NCBI RefSeq assembly: GCF_036075115.1
Contig: NZ_CP107958.1
Coordinates: 7,812,001 to 7,876,000, forward strand
DNA: 64,000 nucleotides
Source: Streptomyces sp. NBC_00377
Lineage (GTDB): Bacteria > Actinomycetota > Actinomycetes > Streptomycetales > Streptomycetaceae
Direction of reading: 5' to 3'
A model generated the notes under the pieces. It saw nothing but the letters and a program-made list of their open reading frames with translations. It did no database searches and had not been told where the DNA came from. Positions 7,224 through 15,630 of this stretch are shown in pieces. A program made the translations under genes and the position numbers. The first letter of the stretch is position 1. Each line of letters starts with the position of its first letter.

Positions 7224-8174
7224 TCAGCGCCCGTGTGCCTCGAGCGACGCAAGATAGGCGTTGTACGCCTCCAGCTCCTGGTCGCCGTCGCGGTCGGCGG
7301 CCCGGTCCTTGCGCCTGGCCTGGCGCTGCTCGGAGCCGTACCACTGGAACAGCAGCGCGATCAGCACCAGCACCGAGGGGATCTCGCTGAACGCCCAGGC
7401 GATGCCGCCGGCCGCGTTCTGGTCGGCGAGCGCGTCGATGCCGAGCGAGGCGGGCGGGTTCTCGAACGTCCCGACCATCGGCTGCGACGCCATCATCAGC
7501 GCGATGCCGAAGAACGCGTGGAACGGCATGCCCGCGAACAGCTCCAGCATCCGCATCAGATACCCCGGCCGGTTCGGCCCCGGGTCCACGCCGATGATCG
7601 GCCAGAAGAACACCACGCCGACGGCGAGGAAGTGCACCATCATCGCCAGGTGCCCCGCCCTGGAACCCATCAGGAAGTCGAAGATCGGCGTGAAGTACAG
7701 CGCGTACAGGCTCGCGATGAACAGCGGGATCGTGAACGCGGGATGGGTGATGATCCGCATGTACCGGCTGTGCAGCAGCATCAGCAGCAGCTCACGCGGC
7801 CCCTTGCGGCCCCGTCCGGCGGCCGGCAGCGCGCGCAGCGCCAGCGTCATGGGCGCCCCGAGGAGGAGCAGGATCGGCGACAGCATGCTGATCACCATGT
7901 GCTGCACCATGTGCACGCTGAACATGACCATGCCGTAGTCGTTCAGCCCGGTGCACATGACGAGCATGATGGTCAGCACGCCGACGACGAACGAGACGGT
8001 GCGCCCGACGGACCACGCGTCCCCGCGCCTGCGCAGCCGCAGGACCCCCCACCCGTACAGCCCGAGCCCCACCAGACAGGCGACGAGGAAGAAGGGGTCC
8101 GCCGACCACTGAAGCCCCCGCCCCAGCGTGAACGGCGGCAGATCCATGGTCATGCCGTGCCCGCCGTGATCCAT
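7224..8174 (-). CDS. CtaG-like cytochrome c oxidase assembly membrane protein (caa3_CtaG)
   Basis: A 316-aa polytopic protein with about 7-8 membrane helices and a charged C-terminal tail. Histidine- and methionine-rich stretches are conspicuous: MDHGGHGMTM at the N-terminus and HMVQHMVISMLSP in helix 3. They are typical of the caa3-type CtaG family (PF09678), which is linked to copper delivery to terminal oxidases. No oxidase genes are nearby, so it acts in trans. The start is ATG 8174, with AGGAG about 8 nt upstream. A longer in-frame extension to 8255 has no ribosome binding site. Confidence 0.85.
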   Translation of the reverse strand: MDHGGHGMTMDLPPFTLGRGLQWSADPFFLVACLVGLGLYGWGVLRLRRRGDAWSVGRTVSFVVGVLTIMLVMCTGLNDYGMVMFSVHMVQHMVISMLSPILLLLGAPMTLALRALPAAGRGRKGPRELLLMLLHSRYMRIITHPAFTIPLFIASLYALYFTPIFDFLMGSRAGHLAMMVHFLAVGVVFFWPIIGVDPGPNRPGYLMRMLELFAGMPFHAFFGIALMMASQPMVGTFENPPASLGIDALADQNAAGGIAWAFSEIPSVLVLIALLFQWYGSEQRQARRKDRAADRDGDQELEAYNAYLASLEAHGR

Positions 8175-8354
8175 TGCGCCGGCTCCTGATTCGTGGGGGG
8201 TTGTACGTTTCCTGCCGCCCACAAGAGTAGGGAAGCCCCCGGCGATCTCCGTCACCGGGGGCCGGTGAGCACGTCCCCGCGCGGACCCGGCCCGCTTCCC
8301 CGTTCACCCGGGCGGTCCCGACTCGGAACCCGGCAGGGCGGGGAGGCATGTGCC

Positions 8355-8993
8355 ATGTCTGTCATCTTCTTCGACATCGGGGCGACCCTGGCGGATCCCC
8401 GCCCCCGCCCCGACGGGTCGCTGGCACTGCGGCCCCGGCCGCGTGTCCTCGCCGTGCTCGACGGCCTGAGCGCGGTACGCAAGGGTGTCATCTCCAACCC
8501 GGGAACGGCCGAGGCCGCCGTGGCCCGGGCGCTGGCGGAGGCGTTCCCCGGCCGCTTCACGGACCCGGCCCTCGTGCACTGGGGAGTGAAGGACAGCCGG
8601 GAGATCTTCGACCGTGCGGTCGCCGCCACCGGGGGAGAGCGGGCCGACGACTGTGTCTTCGTGGGAGAGGACGCCCAGGAGCGCGGCTTCGCGCGGGAGG
8701 CGGGGATGCGGACCGCGGCCCACCCCGTGTTCGCCCTCGCCGCCGCGGAGCACCGTCCCGTGCTGCGGGCGCGGATCGAGTTGCGGGACGGCCAGGAGCA
8801 GCGCTCGCTGACCGCGGTCATGGACCAGGCCGAGGCGGTTCCCGTCGAGGTCGTCTCCGAACGGCTCGTGCTCGCCCTGGTGACCACGCGGGGCGTCGAA
8901 GCGCTGGAGGACGCCGGCTTCACGGTGGACGTGCGGGGGCCGGCGGAGGATCTGGTGGTCTCCCCCGTCCGGGACGACCCGCCCACGCGATGA
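8355..8993 (+). CDS. HAD-superfamily hydrolase-like protein
   Basis: A 212-aa protein. The first half is a compact HAD fold: motif I FFDIGATLADP (nucleophile Asp7), motif II VISNPGT and the acidic motif IV VFVGEDAQERGFAREAGM. The general-acid Asp of phosphatases (second Asp of DxD) is Gly9 here, so it may not be a standard phosphatase. The last 75 residues (after about 135) form an extra domain that I do not recognise. GGGAGG precedes the ATG. The short acidic protein gene starts 10 nt after its stop, so the two are probably an operon. Confidence 0.75.
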   Translation: MSVIFFDIGATLADPRPRPDGSLALRPRPRVLAVLDGLSAVRKGVISNPGTAEAAVARALAEAFPGRFTDPALVHWGVKDSREIFDRAVAATGGERADDCVFVGEDAQERGFAREAGMRTAAHPVFALAAAEHRPVLRARIELRDGQEQRSLTAVMDQAEAVPVEVVSERLVLALVTTRGVEALEDAGFTVDVRGPAEDLVVSPVRDDPPTR

Positions 8994-9003
8994 GGAGCCT
9001 CGC

Positions 9004-9243
9004 ATGACTGCGCGCGACGACGAGGGTCCGCAGCACGCCGGTGGCGGCGGGCAGGGTGACGAGCGCGACGACGTGGAGCCCGACGACGCCGAGCGCCGGG
9101 CGACCGAGAAGTTCGTCAGTGACCTGCTGGCGCGCGGCGAGGCCGTCTTCGAGGGTGAGGAGCCGACCCCGCGGACGACCCATGTGATCGAGCGCGCGGA
9201 CGACGGACGGCTCCTCGTCCGTCGTCTGCGCTTCCGGAGCTGA
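9004..9243 (+). CDS. Small acidic hypothetical protein
   Basis: A 79-aa soluble protein. The N-terminal half is Asp/Glu/Gly-rich and probably disordered. The C-terminal half (RATEKFVSDLLARGEAVFEG onward) looks folded and ends with an arginine-rich strand. GAGGAG precedes the ATG, and the gene follows the HAD-like gene by 10 nt. It is convergent with the metalloprotease gene, whose last residues end with a similar pattern (THEITRSATDDGLTLVRR against THVIERADDGRLLVRR). This suggests a shared small C-terminal module. Confidence 0.65.
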   Translation: MTARDDEGPQHAGGGGQGDERDDVEPDDAERRATEKFVSDLLARGEAVFEGEEPTPRTTHVIERADDGRLLVRRLRFRS

Positions 9244-9270
9244 CGCGCCGGCGTACCGGGTGCCGGCTCG

Positions 9271-10701
9271 TCAGTCGAAGCACCGCCGGACCAGCGTGAG
9301 GCCGTCGTCGGTCGCGCTCCGCGTGATCTCGTGCGTCCTGAGCCGGGAGGGGCTGTCGTCGACGAACGCGGTGGCGGAGCGGTGCTCCTCGGGCACCTCG
9401 ACCCGGCCGCGACGGAAGAGGTCCTCGAGGAACGACGTGGCCACCCGCTCGGGGTCGGCGGGCCGTACCGAGCCGCCGGCCGGGTCGGAGCCCGCGATGC
9501 CGAAGCGGCGCTCCTGCGCGGGTGCGGAGAGGGTGAGCGGCCCGGTGATGCCGTAGGTCTCGCCCTGGACCGTCACGGGCATCAGACCCATGTCGTCGGC
9601 ACCGCCGGGCGCCATGTCGGCGATCGCCGCGCCCCTGCGCGCCATCTCCGGCTCGGTGAGGGACGTCGCGGCCTCCAGGGAGAGGATGCCGTGCCGGATG
9701 AAGGCCGAGCGCAGCGACGGACCGTACCTGCCGCCGTTGCGCCGACGGTCCGCGGCGATCATGTGCCCCGCGACCTGCGCGTAGTAGGCGGACACCACGG
9801 GCGCGGCCACGACGGCGTCCACCAGGAGCTGCCCGGCGATCTCGGCCGACATGGCCAGACCGGCCTGGTCCTGGAGGTCCTGCTGCCGGAAGATCCCGGC
9901 GACCGCCTTCAGGAACGCGCCGCTGAACACCCGGGAGAACGAGTGCGGCTCGCTGGAGAGGGTGTTCGCGGGGCCGTTCGGCGGCAGCTGCACGGGGTCG
10001 CGGTAGAAGAAGCTGTTCGCCATGTTGCGCAGGCAGTCGGGGTCGACCGAGTTGGGGTGCCGCTGGCGGATCGCCCAGCCGAGCTGCTCGGCCATCTTCG
10101 ACACCCGCGAGGACAGTTCCAGGTCGCCCCGGGTCTCGGCCAGCACGACGATCCGCAGCGACTCCAGCTGCAGCGAGCTCAGCAGGGCGCTGATGTCGCC
10201 GAACGCCTCGTGCAGGGCGGCCGCCTCCGCGCTCGCCGCGCTGAACAGCTGAGGGCGCAGGGCGTCGAGGATCGCGTGCCCCGTTTCGTGCTCGACGACC
10301 TCGTTGCTCTCGCACGTGGCGACGTTGACGCCCGCCACCGTGTGCCGGAAGAACCACAGGCCCCTACGGTCGTAGAAGGCGTTGAGGTCGTCCCCCGCGT
10401 CGAGGTGCGCGGTCAGGGCCCGTCCGACCTGCGGATGCCACTGGGTCCCGGTCGGGACGAGGGGTCCCCACGTCTGGGCGGCCCTGCTCAGCGAGTCGGC
10501 CGCCACCCAGTAACGGAAGGCTTCGGTACCGGGGCCGGCACTGTCCGGCTGGGGCGTGTTCCCCGCGATGGCCGTGGGGAAGGGCTGCGTGTCGAGCCGC
10601 GGTACGGGATGCGGTACGGGCATGTTGACCTGGGGAGGGAATCCGGGGTCGTCCTCGTACACCAGCACCGTCGGGGTGGTGACCTGTGTCTGCGCCGTCA
10701 T
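9271..10701 (-). CDS. Thermolysin-like (gluzincin) zinc metalloprotease homologue
   Basis: A 476-aa protein. The zinc-binding HETGH lies at residues 138-142 and the downstream HEAFGD at 164-169 supplies the third (Glu) ligand, the M4/gluzincin arrangement. No signal peptide, propeptide or transmembrane segment is visible, so the protein is probably cytoplasmic or exported by another route. Residues 25-55 are proline-rich. The last 30 residues resemble the C-terminus of the neighbouring 79-aa protein, a possible shared interaction module. The start is ATG 10701 with GGGAG-like purines upstream. Confidence 0.8.
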   Translation of the reverse strand: MTAQTQVTTPTVLVYEDDPGFPPQVNMPVPHPVPRLDTQPFPTAIAGNTPQPDSAGPGTEAFRYWVAADSLSRAAQTWGPLVPTGTQWHPQVGRALTAHLDAGDDLNAFYDRRGLWFFRHTVAGVNVATCESNEVVEHETGHAILDALRPQLFSAASAEAAALHEAFGDISALLSSLQLESLRIVVLAETRGDLELSSRVSKMAEQLGWAIRQRHPNSVDPDCLRNMANSFFYRDPVQLPPNGPANTLSSEPHSFSRVFSGAFLKAVAGIFRQQDLQDQAGLAMSAEIAGQLLVDAVVAAPVVSAYYAQVAGHMIAADRRRNGGRYGPSLRSAFIRHGILSLEAATSLTEPEMARRGAAIADMAPGGADDMGLMPVTVQGETYGITGPLTLSAPAQERRFGIAGSDPAGGSVRPADPERVATSFLEDLFRRGRVEVPEEHRSATAFVDDSPSRLRTHEITRSATDDGLTLVRRCFD

Positions 10702-10853
10702 GGGGGCTCCCTGGGGGAGAGATGGGGGGAGGGGGAGGGCTCCAAGGGGACTCTCCAGAAACGGGAGTCCCTCACGTGCGGTCCCTCGCGCCCAGTACGA
10801 AGCCCCAGGAGCCGGGTGTCAATTCGAGGAGGGGCGGGCGGGGAAGCCCGAAG

Positions 10854-10880
10854 CGGCCCGTGCCCGGTGGGCACGGGCCG
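10854..10880 (-). terminator. Terminator downstream of pfkA
   Basis: CGGCCCGTGCCC (10854-10865) pairs perfectly with 10869-10880 around a GGT loop: a 12-bp stem starting 57 nt beyond the pfkA stop. No T-run is present. It also insulates the metalloprotease gene downstream on the same strand. Confidence 0.75.
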
Positions 10881-10936
10881 CCGAAGCGGTGAGGGGTAGG
10901 CGGCCGGTCAGGTGACGGCGCACAACCCCCGGACGG

Positions 10937-11962
10937 CTAGAGCACGCACTCCGCTTCCGCGTACCGGTCCTCGGGAACCGTCTTGAGCGTCGCGACGGCG
11001 TCGGCCAGCGGCACCATCACGATGTCCGTCCCGCGCAGGGACGTCATCTTCCCGAACTCCTGCCGGTGCACGGCCTCCACCGCGTGCCAGCCGAACCGCG
11101 TCGCGAGGACCCGGTCGTACGCGGTCGGCGTGCCGCCCCGCTGCACATGGCCCAGGATGACCGGCCGGGCCTCCTTGCCGAGCCGGGACTCCAGCTCGAT
11201 GGAGAGCTGCCGGGCGATCCCGGCGAACCGCTCGTGCCCGTAGATGTCCTTCGCGCCCTCGTCGAAGGCCATGCTGCCGGCCTTCGGCTTGGCGCCCTCC
11301 GCCGCGACGACGATCGCGAACCGCTTGCCCGCCTCGAACCGCTCGCCGACCCGGCGGGCCAGCTCCTCGATGTCGAAGGGCCGCTCCGGCACGACGATGG
11401 CGTGGGCGCCGGCCGCCATGCCGGACTGAAGCGCTATCCAGCCGGTGTGGCGTCCCATGACCTCGACGACAAGCACCCGCTGGTGGGACTCGGCGGTGGT
11501 CTTCAGCCGGTCCAGCGCCTCGGTGGCGACACCGACCGCCGTGTCGAAGCCGAAGGTGACGTCCGTGCCGGCGATGTCGTTGTCGATGGTCTTCGGCACG
11601 CCCACGATCGGCAGACCGCTGTCCGACATCAGCCGCGCGGCCTTGAGCGTGCCCTCACCGCCGATGGGGATGATCGCGTCGAGACCGAGTTCCTCGACGT
11701 GGCCCCGGGCCCGCTCCACGCCGTCCCGCAGATGCGAGGGCTGGACGCGGGAGGAGCCGAGGATCGTGCCGCCGCGGGCGAGGATGCCGCCCACCGCGTC
11801 GAGGTCGAGCTTGAGGTAGTCACACTCCAGGAGGCCCTTCCAGCCGTCCCGGAAGCCGATGACCTCGTCGCCGTGGTCGGCGACGGCACGGTGCACGACG
11901 GACCGGATGACGGCGTTCAGGCCGGGGCAGTCGCCGCCGGACGTGAGGACACCAATGCGCAT
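10937..11962 (-). CDS. pfkA: 6-phosphofructokinase
   Basis: A 341-aa phosphofructokinase, the committed glycolytic step (fructose 6-phosphate to fructose 1,6-bisphosphate). The N-terminal TSGGDCPGLNAVIR, the GGEGTLKAA loop and the catalytic PKTIDNDIAGTD are all present, followed by MGRHTGWIA and the LGHVQRGGTPT substrate loop. At the two positions used to tell the phospho-donor, Gly (as in ATP enzymes) is found in GGEGT and Lys in PKTIDND. This is the mixed pattern of the actinomycete ATP-dependent group III enzymes, so ATP use is the better guess. The start is ATG 11962. A GGAGAAGG site lies about 13 nt upstream, and a longer upstream start has no family match. Confidence 0.95.
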   Translation of the reverse strand: MRIGVLTSGGDCPGLNAVIRSVVHRAVADHGDEVIGFRDGWKGLLECDYLKLDLDAVGGILARGGTILGSSRVQPSHLRDGVERARGHVEELGLDAIIPIGGEGTLKAARLMSDSGLPIVGVPKTIDNDIAGTDVTFGFDTAVGVATEALDRLKTTAESHQRVLVVEVMGRHTGWIALQSGMAAGAHAIVVPERPFDIEELARRVGERFEAGKRFAIVVAAEGAKPKAGSMAFDEGAKDIYGHERFAGIARQLSIELESRLGKEARPVILGHVQRGGTPTAYDRVLATRFGWHAVEAVHRQEFGKMTSLRGTDIVMVPLADAVATLKTVPEDRYAEAECVL

Positions 11963-12221
11963 AGCCCGAAACAACCTTCTCCACGTGGGCCGGGTCCGGA
12001 CCACTCTGTCCGGCTCGAATCCCGCCACCCTAGCGGCAGGAGGGGGCCGGGCCGAAGCACGCGTCCGCCTGCTGGACGTGCCTGCTCACCTGTGCGGATG
12101 CACCGTCAGACGGGCTGCTGACGGCACACCGACAAACAGGTGAACACACGACACACCGCCCGCCCACGAGACAGCCCCTCCGCAGCCCTGCGCGGACCGC
12201 CTCACACGGGCTGCCCGCAGC

Positions 12222-12328
12222 GGTGCCCACGCGGGCTGCTGCGCAGGTGGTGCCTACACACGCTGCCCGCAGCGGTGCCTACGCAGGCTGCTGCGCGGTG
12301 GTGCCTACGCAGGCTGCTGCGCAGCAGC
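12222..12328. repeat. Four degenerate tandem copies overlapping the gatD 3' end
   Basis: Copies of roughly 23-32 bp (12222-12245, 12246-12273, 12274-12296, 12297-12328) share the core GGTGCCTACGCAGGCTGC. The last copy encodes the final Ala/Gln residues and TAG stop of gatD. The earlier copies lie just beyond the stop and mostly repeat the TAG. The last copy also contains a perfect 16-bp palindrome GCTGCTGCGCAGCAGC (12313-12328). The rest of the interval between gatD and pfkA (11963-12221) shows no gene. Confidence 0.75.
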
Positions 12329-13033
12329 GATGCGCTCGTTGCGGAGTGCCTCGTACCAGTGGTCGTCGATCGGGGGCAGCGCGTTCACGTCGAGGGCCAG
12401 TTTCAGCAGCAGGTCCGCGATCAGCGGGTTGCGGGCGAGTACCGGGCCGTGCATGTACGTGCCGAACACGGTGTCGTTGTACGCGCCCTCGGTGCCGTCA
12501 CCCGTGCCGTTGCCCTTGCCCAGCTGGACACGGGCGAGCGGACGGGCGGTCGGGCCGAGGTGGGTGATGCCCTGGTGGTTCTCGAAACCGGTCAGCGGAG
12601 GCAGGCCGAGACGCGGGTCGATGTCCCCGAGGACGTCGCCGACGCACCGCTCGCCCTCGCCACGCGTCGTCGTCACGTCCAGCAGCCCGAGACCGGGCTC
12701 GCGCTGGCCGAGGTCGTTGACGAACTCGTGGCCCAGGATCTGGTAGCCGGCGCAGACGGCGAAGACGATCGCGCCGTTGTTCACCGCCTGGTACAGGTGC
12801 CCGTCACGCCGCAGCCGCTCCGCCGCGAGCCGCTGCGGCCGGTCCTCGCCGCCGCCGATGAGGTAGATGTCGCCGGAGGTCGGGATCGGCTGGTCGCTGC
12901 GCACGTCGAGACGCGCCACGTCGAGGCCGCGCTGCCGGGCCCGGCGCTCGACGACGAGGGCGTTGCCCTGGTCGCCGTAGGTGCTCAGCAGGTCCGGGTA
13001 GATCCACACCAGCCGCAGTTGGTTGTCGCTCAT
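12305..13033 (-). CDS. gatD: GatD, glutamine amidotransferase subunit of lipid II isoglutaminyl synthase
   Basis: A 242-aa class I (CobB/CobQ-like) glutamine amidotransferase. It has nucleophile Cys94 in VFAVCAGYQILGHEF and His195 in TYMHGPVLARNP. It supplies ammonia to MurT for amidation of D-glutamate to D-isoglutamine in the peptidoglycan precursor. The cytoplasmic heterodimer is expected, because murT ends 17 nt upstream on the same strand. The start is ATG 13033 with AAGGACG upstream. The C-terminal Ala-Ala-Gln-Gln tail is encoded inside a tandem repeat that continues past the stop, so the tail length may vary between strains. Confidence 0.92.
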   Translation of the reverse strand: MSDNQLRLVWIYPDLLSTYGDQGNALVVERRARQRGLDVARLDVRSDQPIPTSGDIYLIGGGEDRPQRLAAERLRRDGHLYQAVNNGAIVFAVCAGYQILGHEFVNDLGQREPGLGLLDVTTTRGEGERCVGDVLGDIDPRLGLPPLTGFENHQGITHLGPTARPLARVQLGKGNGTGDGTEGAYNDTVFGTYMHGPVLARNPLIADLLLKLALDVNALPPIDDHWYEALRNERIAAAQQPA

Positions 13034-13050
13034 GGAAACGTCCTTCGGGG

Positions 13051-14289
13051 TCAGTTGCCGACGCGGCGGCGAAGGTCCTGGAACGCGGTGTAGTTCGCGA
13101 TGACCTCGATCCGGCCCGGCGGCGCCTGCTGCACGGCCTGGTCGAGGTTCTCGCACACCTGGAAGTGCTGGTTGGCGACCTCCAGACGCACCGCGAGGTC
13201 CAGCTTGCGGTCACCGACGACGAAGATCGGGTGGCCGGTCAGCCGCGTGTAGTCGACGTCCCACAGCCAGGAGGTGTCGGTGCCGTCGGCGCCGCGCGCG
13301 TTCACCGAGAGGATCACCGGGGTGGGCGGCGGATCGATCAGGCTGAACGTCTCGAGCCAGCCGGCCGGGTTCTTCGCGAGCAGCAGGCGCAGGTCGCGGC
13401 CCAGGAACTGGACGACGTCGTAGCGTCCGGCGACGGCCTGCACCTGGTACATCCGCTCCAGCGCCACCTGCGGCGGCACCCCGAAGACGGCGGCCACCGC
13501 GGCCGAGGAGGCGGCGTTGGCCTTGTTGGCGCGGCCCGGCAGCTGGAGGTGGATCGGCCAGGCGGACCCGTGCGGGTCGAGGACATGGTCCCCGGACAGC
13601 GCCCAGCTCGGCGTCGGACGGCGGAAACCGCACTCGCCGCAGAACCAGTCGTCCCCGGGCCGCTGCATGACGCCGCCGCAGGACGGGCACGACCAGGCGT
13701 CGTCCTTCCACATCTGGCCGGCGGCGACCCACACCACGTTGGGGGAGGAGGAGGCGGCCCACACCACGAGCGGGTCGTCGGCGTTCGCGACGACGACGGC
13801 CTTCGAACCGGCGAGGCCCTCACGCCAGTTCTCCGCGAGCATGCGGGTCTCGGCGGCGCGGTCGAGCTGGTCGCGGGAGAGGTTGAGCAGCGCGATGCAC
13901 TTGGGGGCGGTGTCCCGGGCCACACCCGCGAGGTACTTCTCGTCGACCTCGATCACGCCGTAGCGGGCCTCGGAGCCGCCGGCGAGGGCCGAGGTGATGC
14001 CGGCCGGCATGTTGGCGCCCAGCGCGTTGGACACGACAGGACCGGCGGCGCGCAGCGCCTCGGCGATCAGCCGGGTGGTGGTGGTCTTGCCGTTGGTCGC
14101 CGAGACGAGGACCACGTCCAGGTTCTGGGCGAGCCGGGCGAGGAGGTCGGGGTCGAGTTTCAGCGCCACCCGGCCGCCGATCACCGAACCGCTGCCGCGC
14201 CCCGCGGCGCGCGACGCCGCCGCGACCGCCTTGCCCGCGGTCACGGCGATCTTGGCCCGCGGCGTGAGCGGGTCCGAGTTGCCTGCCAT
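13051..14289 (-). CDS. murT: MurT, Mur-ligase-like subunit of lipid II isoglutaminyl synthase
   Basis: A 412-aa Mur ligase homologue. It has the ATP-binding P-loop SATNGKTTTTR (residues 63-73), the central Mur domain and the MurT-specific zinc ribbon with Cys201/Cys204 and Cys217/Cys220. A C-terminal DUF1727 domain contacts GatD. With GatD it converts the alpha-carboxyl of D-Glu in lipid II to the amide. murT-gatD is the usual gene order. The def gene diverges from it with a 156-bp intergenic region. Confidence 0.93.
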   Translation of the reverse strand: MAGNSDPLTPRAKIAVTAGKAVAAASRAAGRGSGSVIGGRVALKLDPDLLARLAQNLDVVLVSATNGKTTTTRLIAEALRAAGPVVSNALGANMPAGITSALAGGSEARYGVIEVDEKYLAGVARDTAPKCIALLNLSRDQLDRAAETRMLAENWREGLAGSKAVVVANADDPLVVWAASSSPNVVWVAAGQMWKDDAWSCPSCGGVMQRPGDDWFCGECGFRRPTPSWALSGDHVLDPHGSAWPIHLQLPGRANKANAASSAAVAAVFGVPPQVALERMYQVQAVAGRYDVVQFLGRDLRLLLAKNPAGWLETFSLIDPPPTPVILSVNARGADGTDTSWLWDVDYTRLTGHPIFVVGDRKLDLAVRLEVANQHFQVCENLDQAVQQAPPGRIEVIANYTAFQDLRRRVGN

Positions 14290-14445
14290 CAGTTCTCGAT
14301 CCTCCTTGCGTACGCGCCGCGCCTCTGCCGTACGGCAACGTGGTAGGTGGTCAGCCTATCGAGATCCATTCGCACTCCCGAATCCCGGCACCACCTCACG
14401 CCCGTGCGGCATGCGCGTGTCAGAAAGGACCGTACCCTTGCCGCC

Positions 14446-15000
14446 ATGCGACACGGCTCCATCCCGGGCGCCCACGGGCACGTCCGGCCTCTCTCCCTGC
14501 TCGGCGATCCCGTCCTGCACACCCGCTGCGAGGACGTCACCGACTTCGGCCCCGAACTCGCCCGCCTCGTCGAGGACATGTTCGCCACGATGTACGCGGC
14601 TCAGGGAGTGGGCCTGGCCGCGAACCAGGTGGGCGAGCCGCTGCGGGTCTTCGTCTACGACTGCCCCGACGACGACGACGTCCGCCACCTGGGCCATGTG
14701 GTGAACCCCCGGCTGGTGGAGAGGGACGGCATCGTCTGGCGCGGCCCCGAGGGCTGTCTGTCCCTGCCGGGTCTGGAAGCGGGGACGGAGCGCCACGACA
14801 TCGCGGTGGTCGAGGGGTTCACGGTGACGGGAGAGCCGGTCACCGTGGTCGGCACGGGATTCTTTGCCAGATGCTTGCAGCACGAGTGCGACCACCTGGA
14901 GGGGACGGTGTACGCGGACCGCGTCACCGGCCTGCGCAGGAGGAGACTGATGCGCCAGGTGGCCCGGGCCCCGTGGCACCGAGCGGGCACCCCGGCCTAG
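14446..15000 (+). CDS. def: Peptide deformylase
   Basis: A 184-aa peptide deformylase that removes the N-formyl group from nascent proteins. All three metal/active-site motifs are intact: GVGLAANQ (54-61), EGCLS (102-106, metal ligand Cys104) and HECDH (146-150). The ATG at 14446 has no nearby Shine-Dalgarno, but TACCCT at 14433-14438 fits a -10 box seven nt upstream, so a leaderless transcript is plausible. The TAG stop (14998-15000) is part of the CTAG that bounds the adjacent foldback element. Most Streptomyces carry several def copies; which paralogue this is cannot be told here. Confidence 0.92.
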   Translation: MRHGSIPGAHGHVRPLSLLGDPVLHTRCEDVTDFGPELARLVEDMFATMYAAQGVGLAANQVGEPLRVFVYDCPDDDDVRHLGHVVNPRLVERDGIVWRGPEGCLSLPGLEAGTERHDIAVVEGFTVTGEPVTVVGTGFFARCLQHECDHLEGTVYADRVTGLRRRRLMRQVARAPWHRAGTPA

Positions 15001-15164
15001 GGCGTGTCTGACAATTCGCGTCGGATCAGCGCGCGGCGTCCGGTGCGGTGCATCGCAAGGCGGAGCATCGCCCGCGTACTGGATGTACTCGGGTGATGCG
15101 ACAACGCGGCGAGGTGCCGTGCCGGACGCCGCGCGCCCGGCGGGAATTGTCAGACACGCCCTAG
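14997..15164. mobile_element. 168-bp foldback element (MITE-like) with CTAG borders
   Basis: Near-perfect 21-bp terminal inverted repeats begin CTAG then GGGCGTGTCTGACAATTC (14997-15017), with the mirror image at 15144-15164. The interior continues the symmetry: a GC-rich arm containing GGCGTCCGG near the left end faces its complement near the right end, and the centre is GTACTGGATGTAC. The whole element can fold into one long imperfect hairpin. CTAG at both ends would be a 4-bp target duplication of the IS5-family type. There is no transposase, so mobility would have to be supplied in trans. The element touches the def stop codon. Confidence 0.75.
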
Positions 15165-15630
15165 GGCCGGTCGTTCGGATCGAGTCGCGCGTCGCGGGGT
15201 GTGGCACGCACTTCTGCGGCGTCGTCGTCGGTCGCCGACTCCCCCACTCTCGGCTTCGCTCGACCGAGGGGACCCCCTCGTGTCGACTCCCTCCTCCGCC
15301 TTGCCGCTGCACGCACCACACCCCGCTCGGGCCGGCTTGCAAGGCCGTGAGTCAGGCCGGCCTGATCCACACGAAAGGCCCGAGGCGCGACGCGGAGTCG
15401 TGTCGACCTGTCGACCTGTCGACGTGTGTGCCGCGCCGTACGGGCGGGCCGTGTCGACGTGGGGAGTCGCGTCGCACGGGCGGGGCCGCGTCGGCGGGGC
15501 TGCGCCGTACGGGCGGGGCCGCGTCGGCGGGGCTGCGCCGTACGGGCGGGACCGTGTGCCGCCGCTGCGGCGACGCCGGCGCGCGCAGGCCGCGCCGGTC
15601 ACGACGGACCCGCCCGCCGGCGCGCGGCCG
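15165..15630. other. Gene-free repetitive stretch between the foldback element and the TetR gene
   Basis: No reading frame here has codon usage or homology I trust. The stretch contains a REP-like hairpin at 15241-15275 (CTCGG and CCGAG arms around CTTCGCTC, a motif family common in Streptomyces intergenic DNA), three closely spaced GTCGAC sites near 15410-15423, and the 33-bp tandem repeat listed separately. Confidence 0.55.
15474..15555. repeat. 33-bp tandem repeat, about 2.5 copies
   Basis: Units start at 15474, 15507 and 15540 (partial). Each begins CACGGGCGGGGCC or TACGGGCGGGGCC and contains GCGTCGGCGGGGCTGCGCC. The first two copies are almost identical. The period is a multiple of three, so long frames pass through, but no start signal or recognisable protein is present. 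Confidence 0.7.

Noticed and set aside
10937..11962. Pyrophosphate-dependent phosphofructokinase
   Set aside because: Lys in PKTIDND is shared with PPi enzymes, but Gly is kept in GGEGT where PPi enzymes have Asp. The mixed pattern is that of ATP-dependent actinomycete enzymes.
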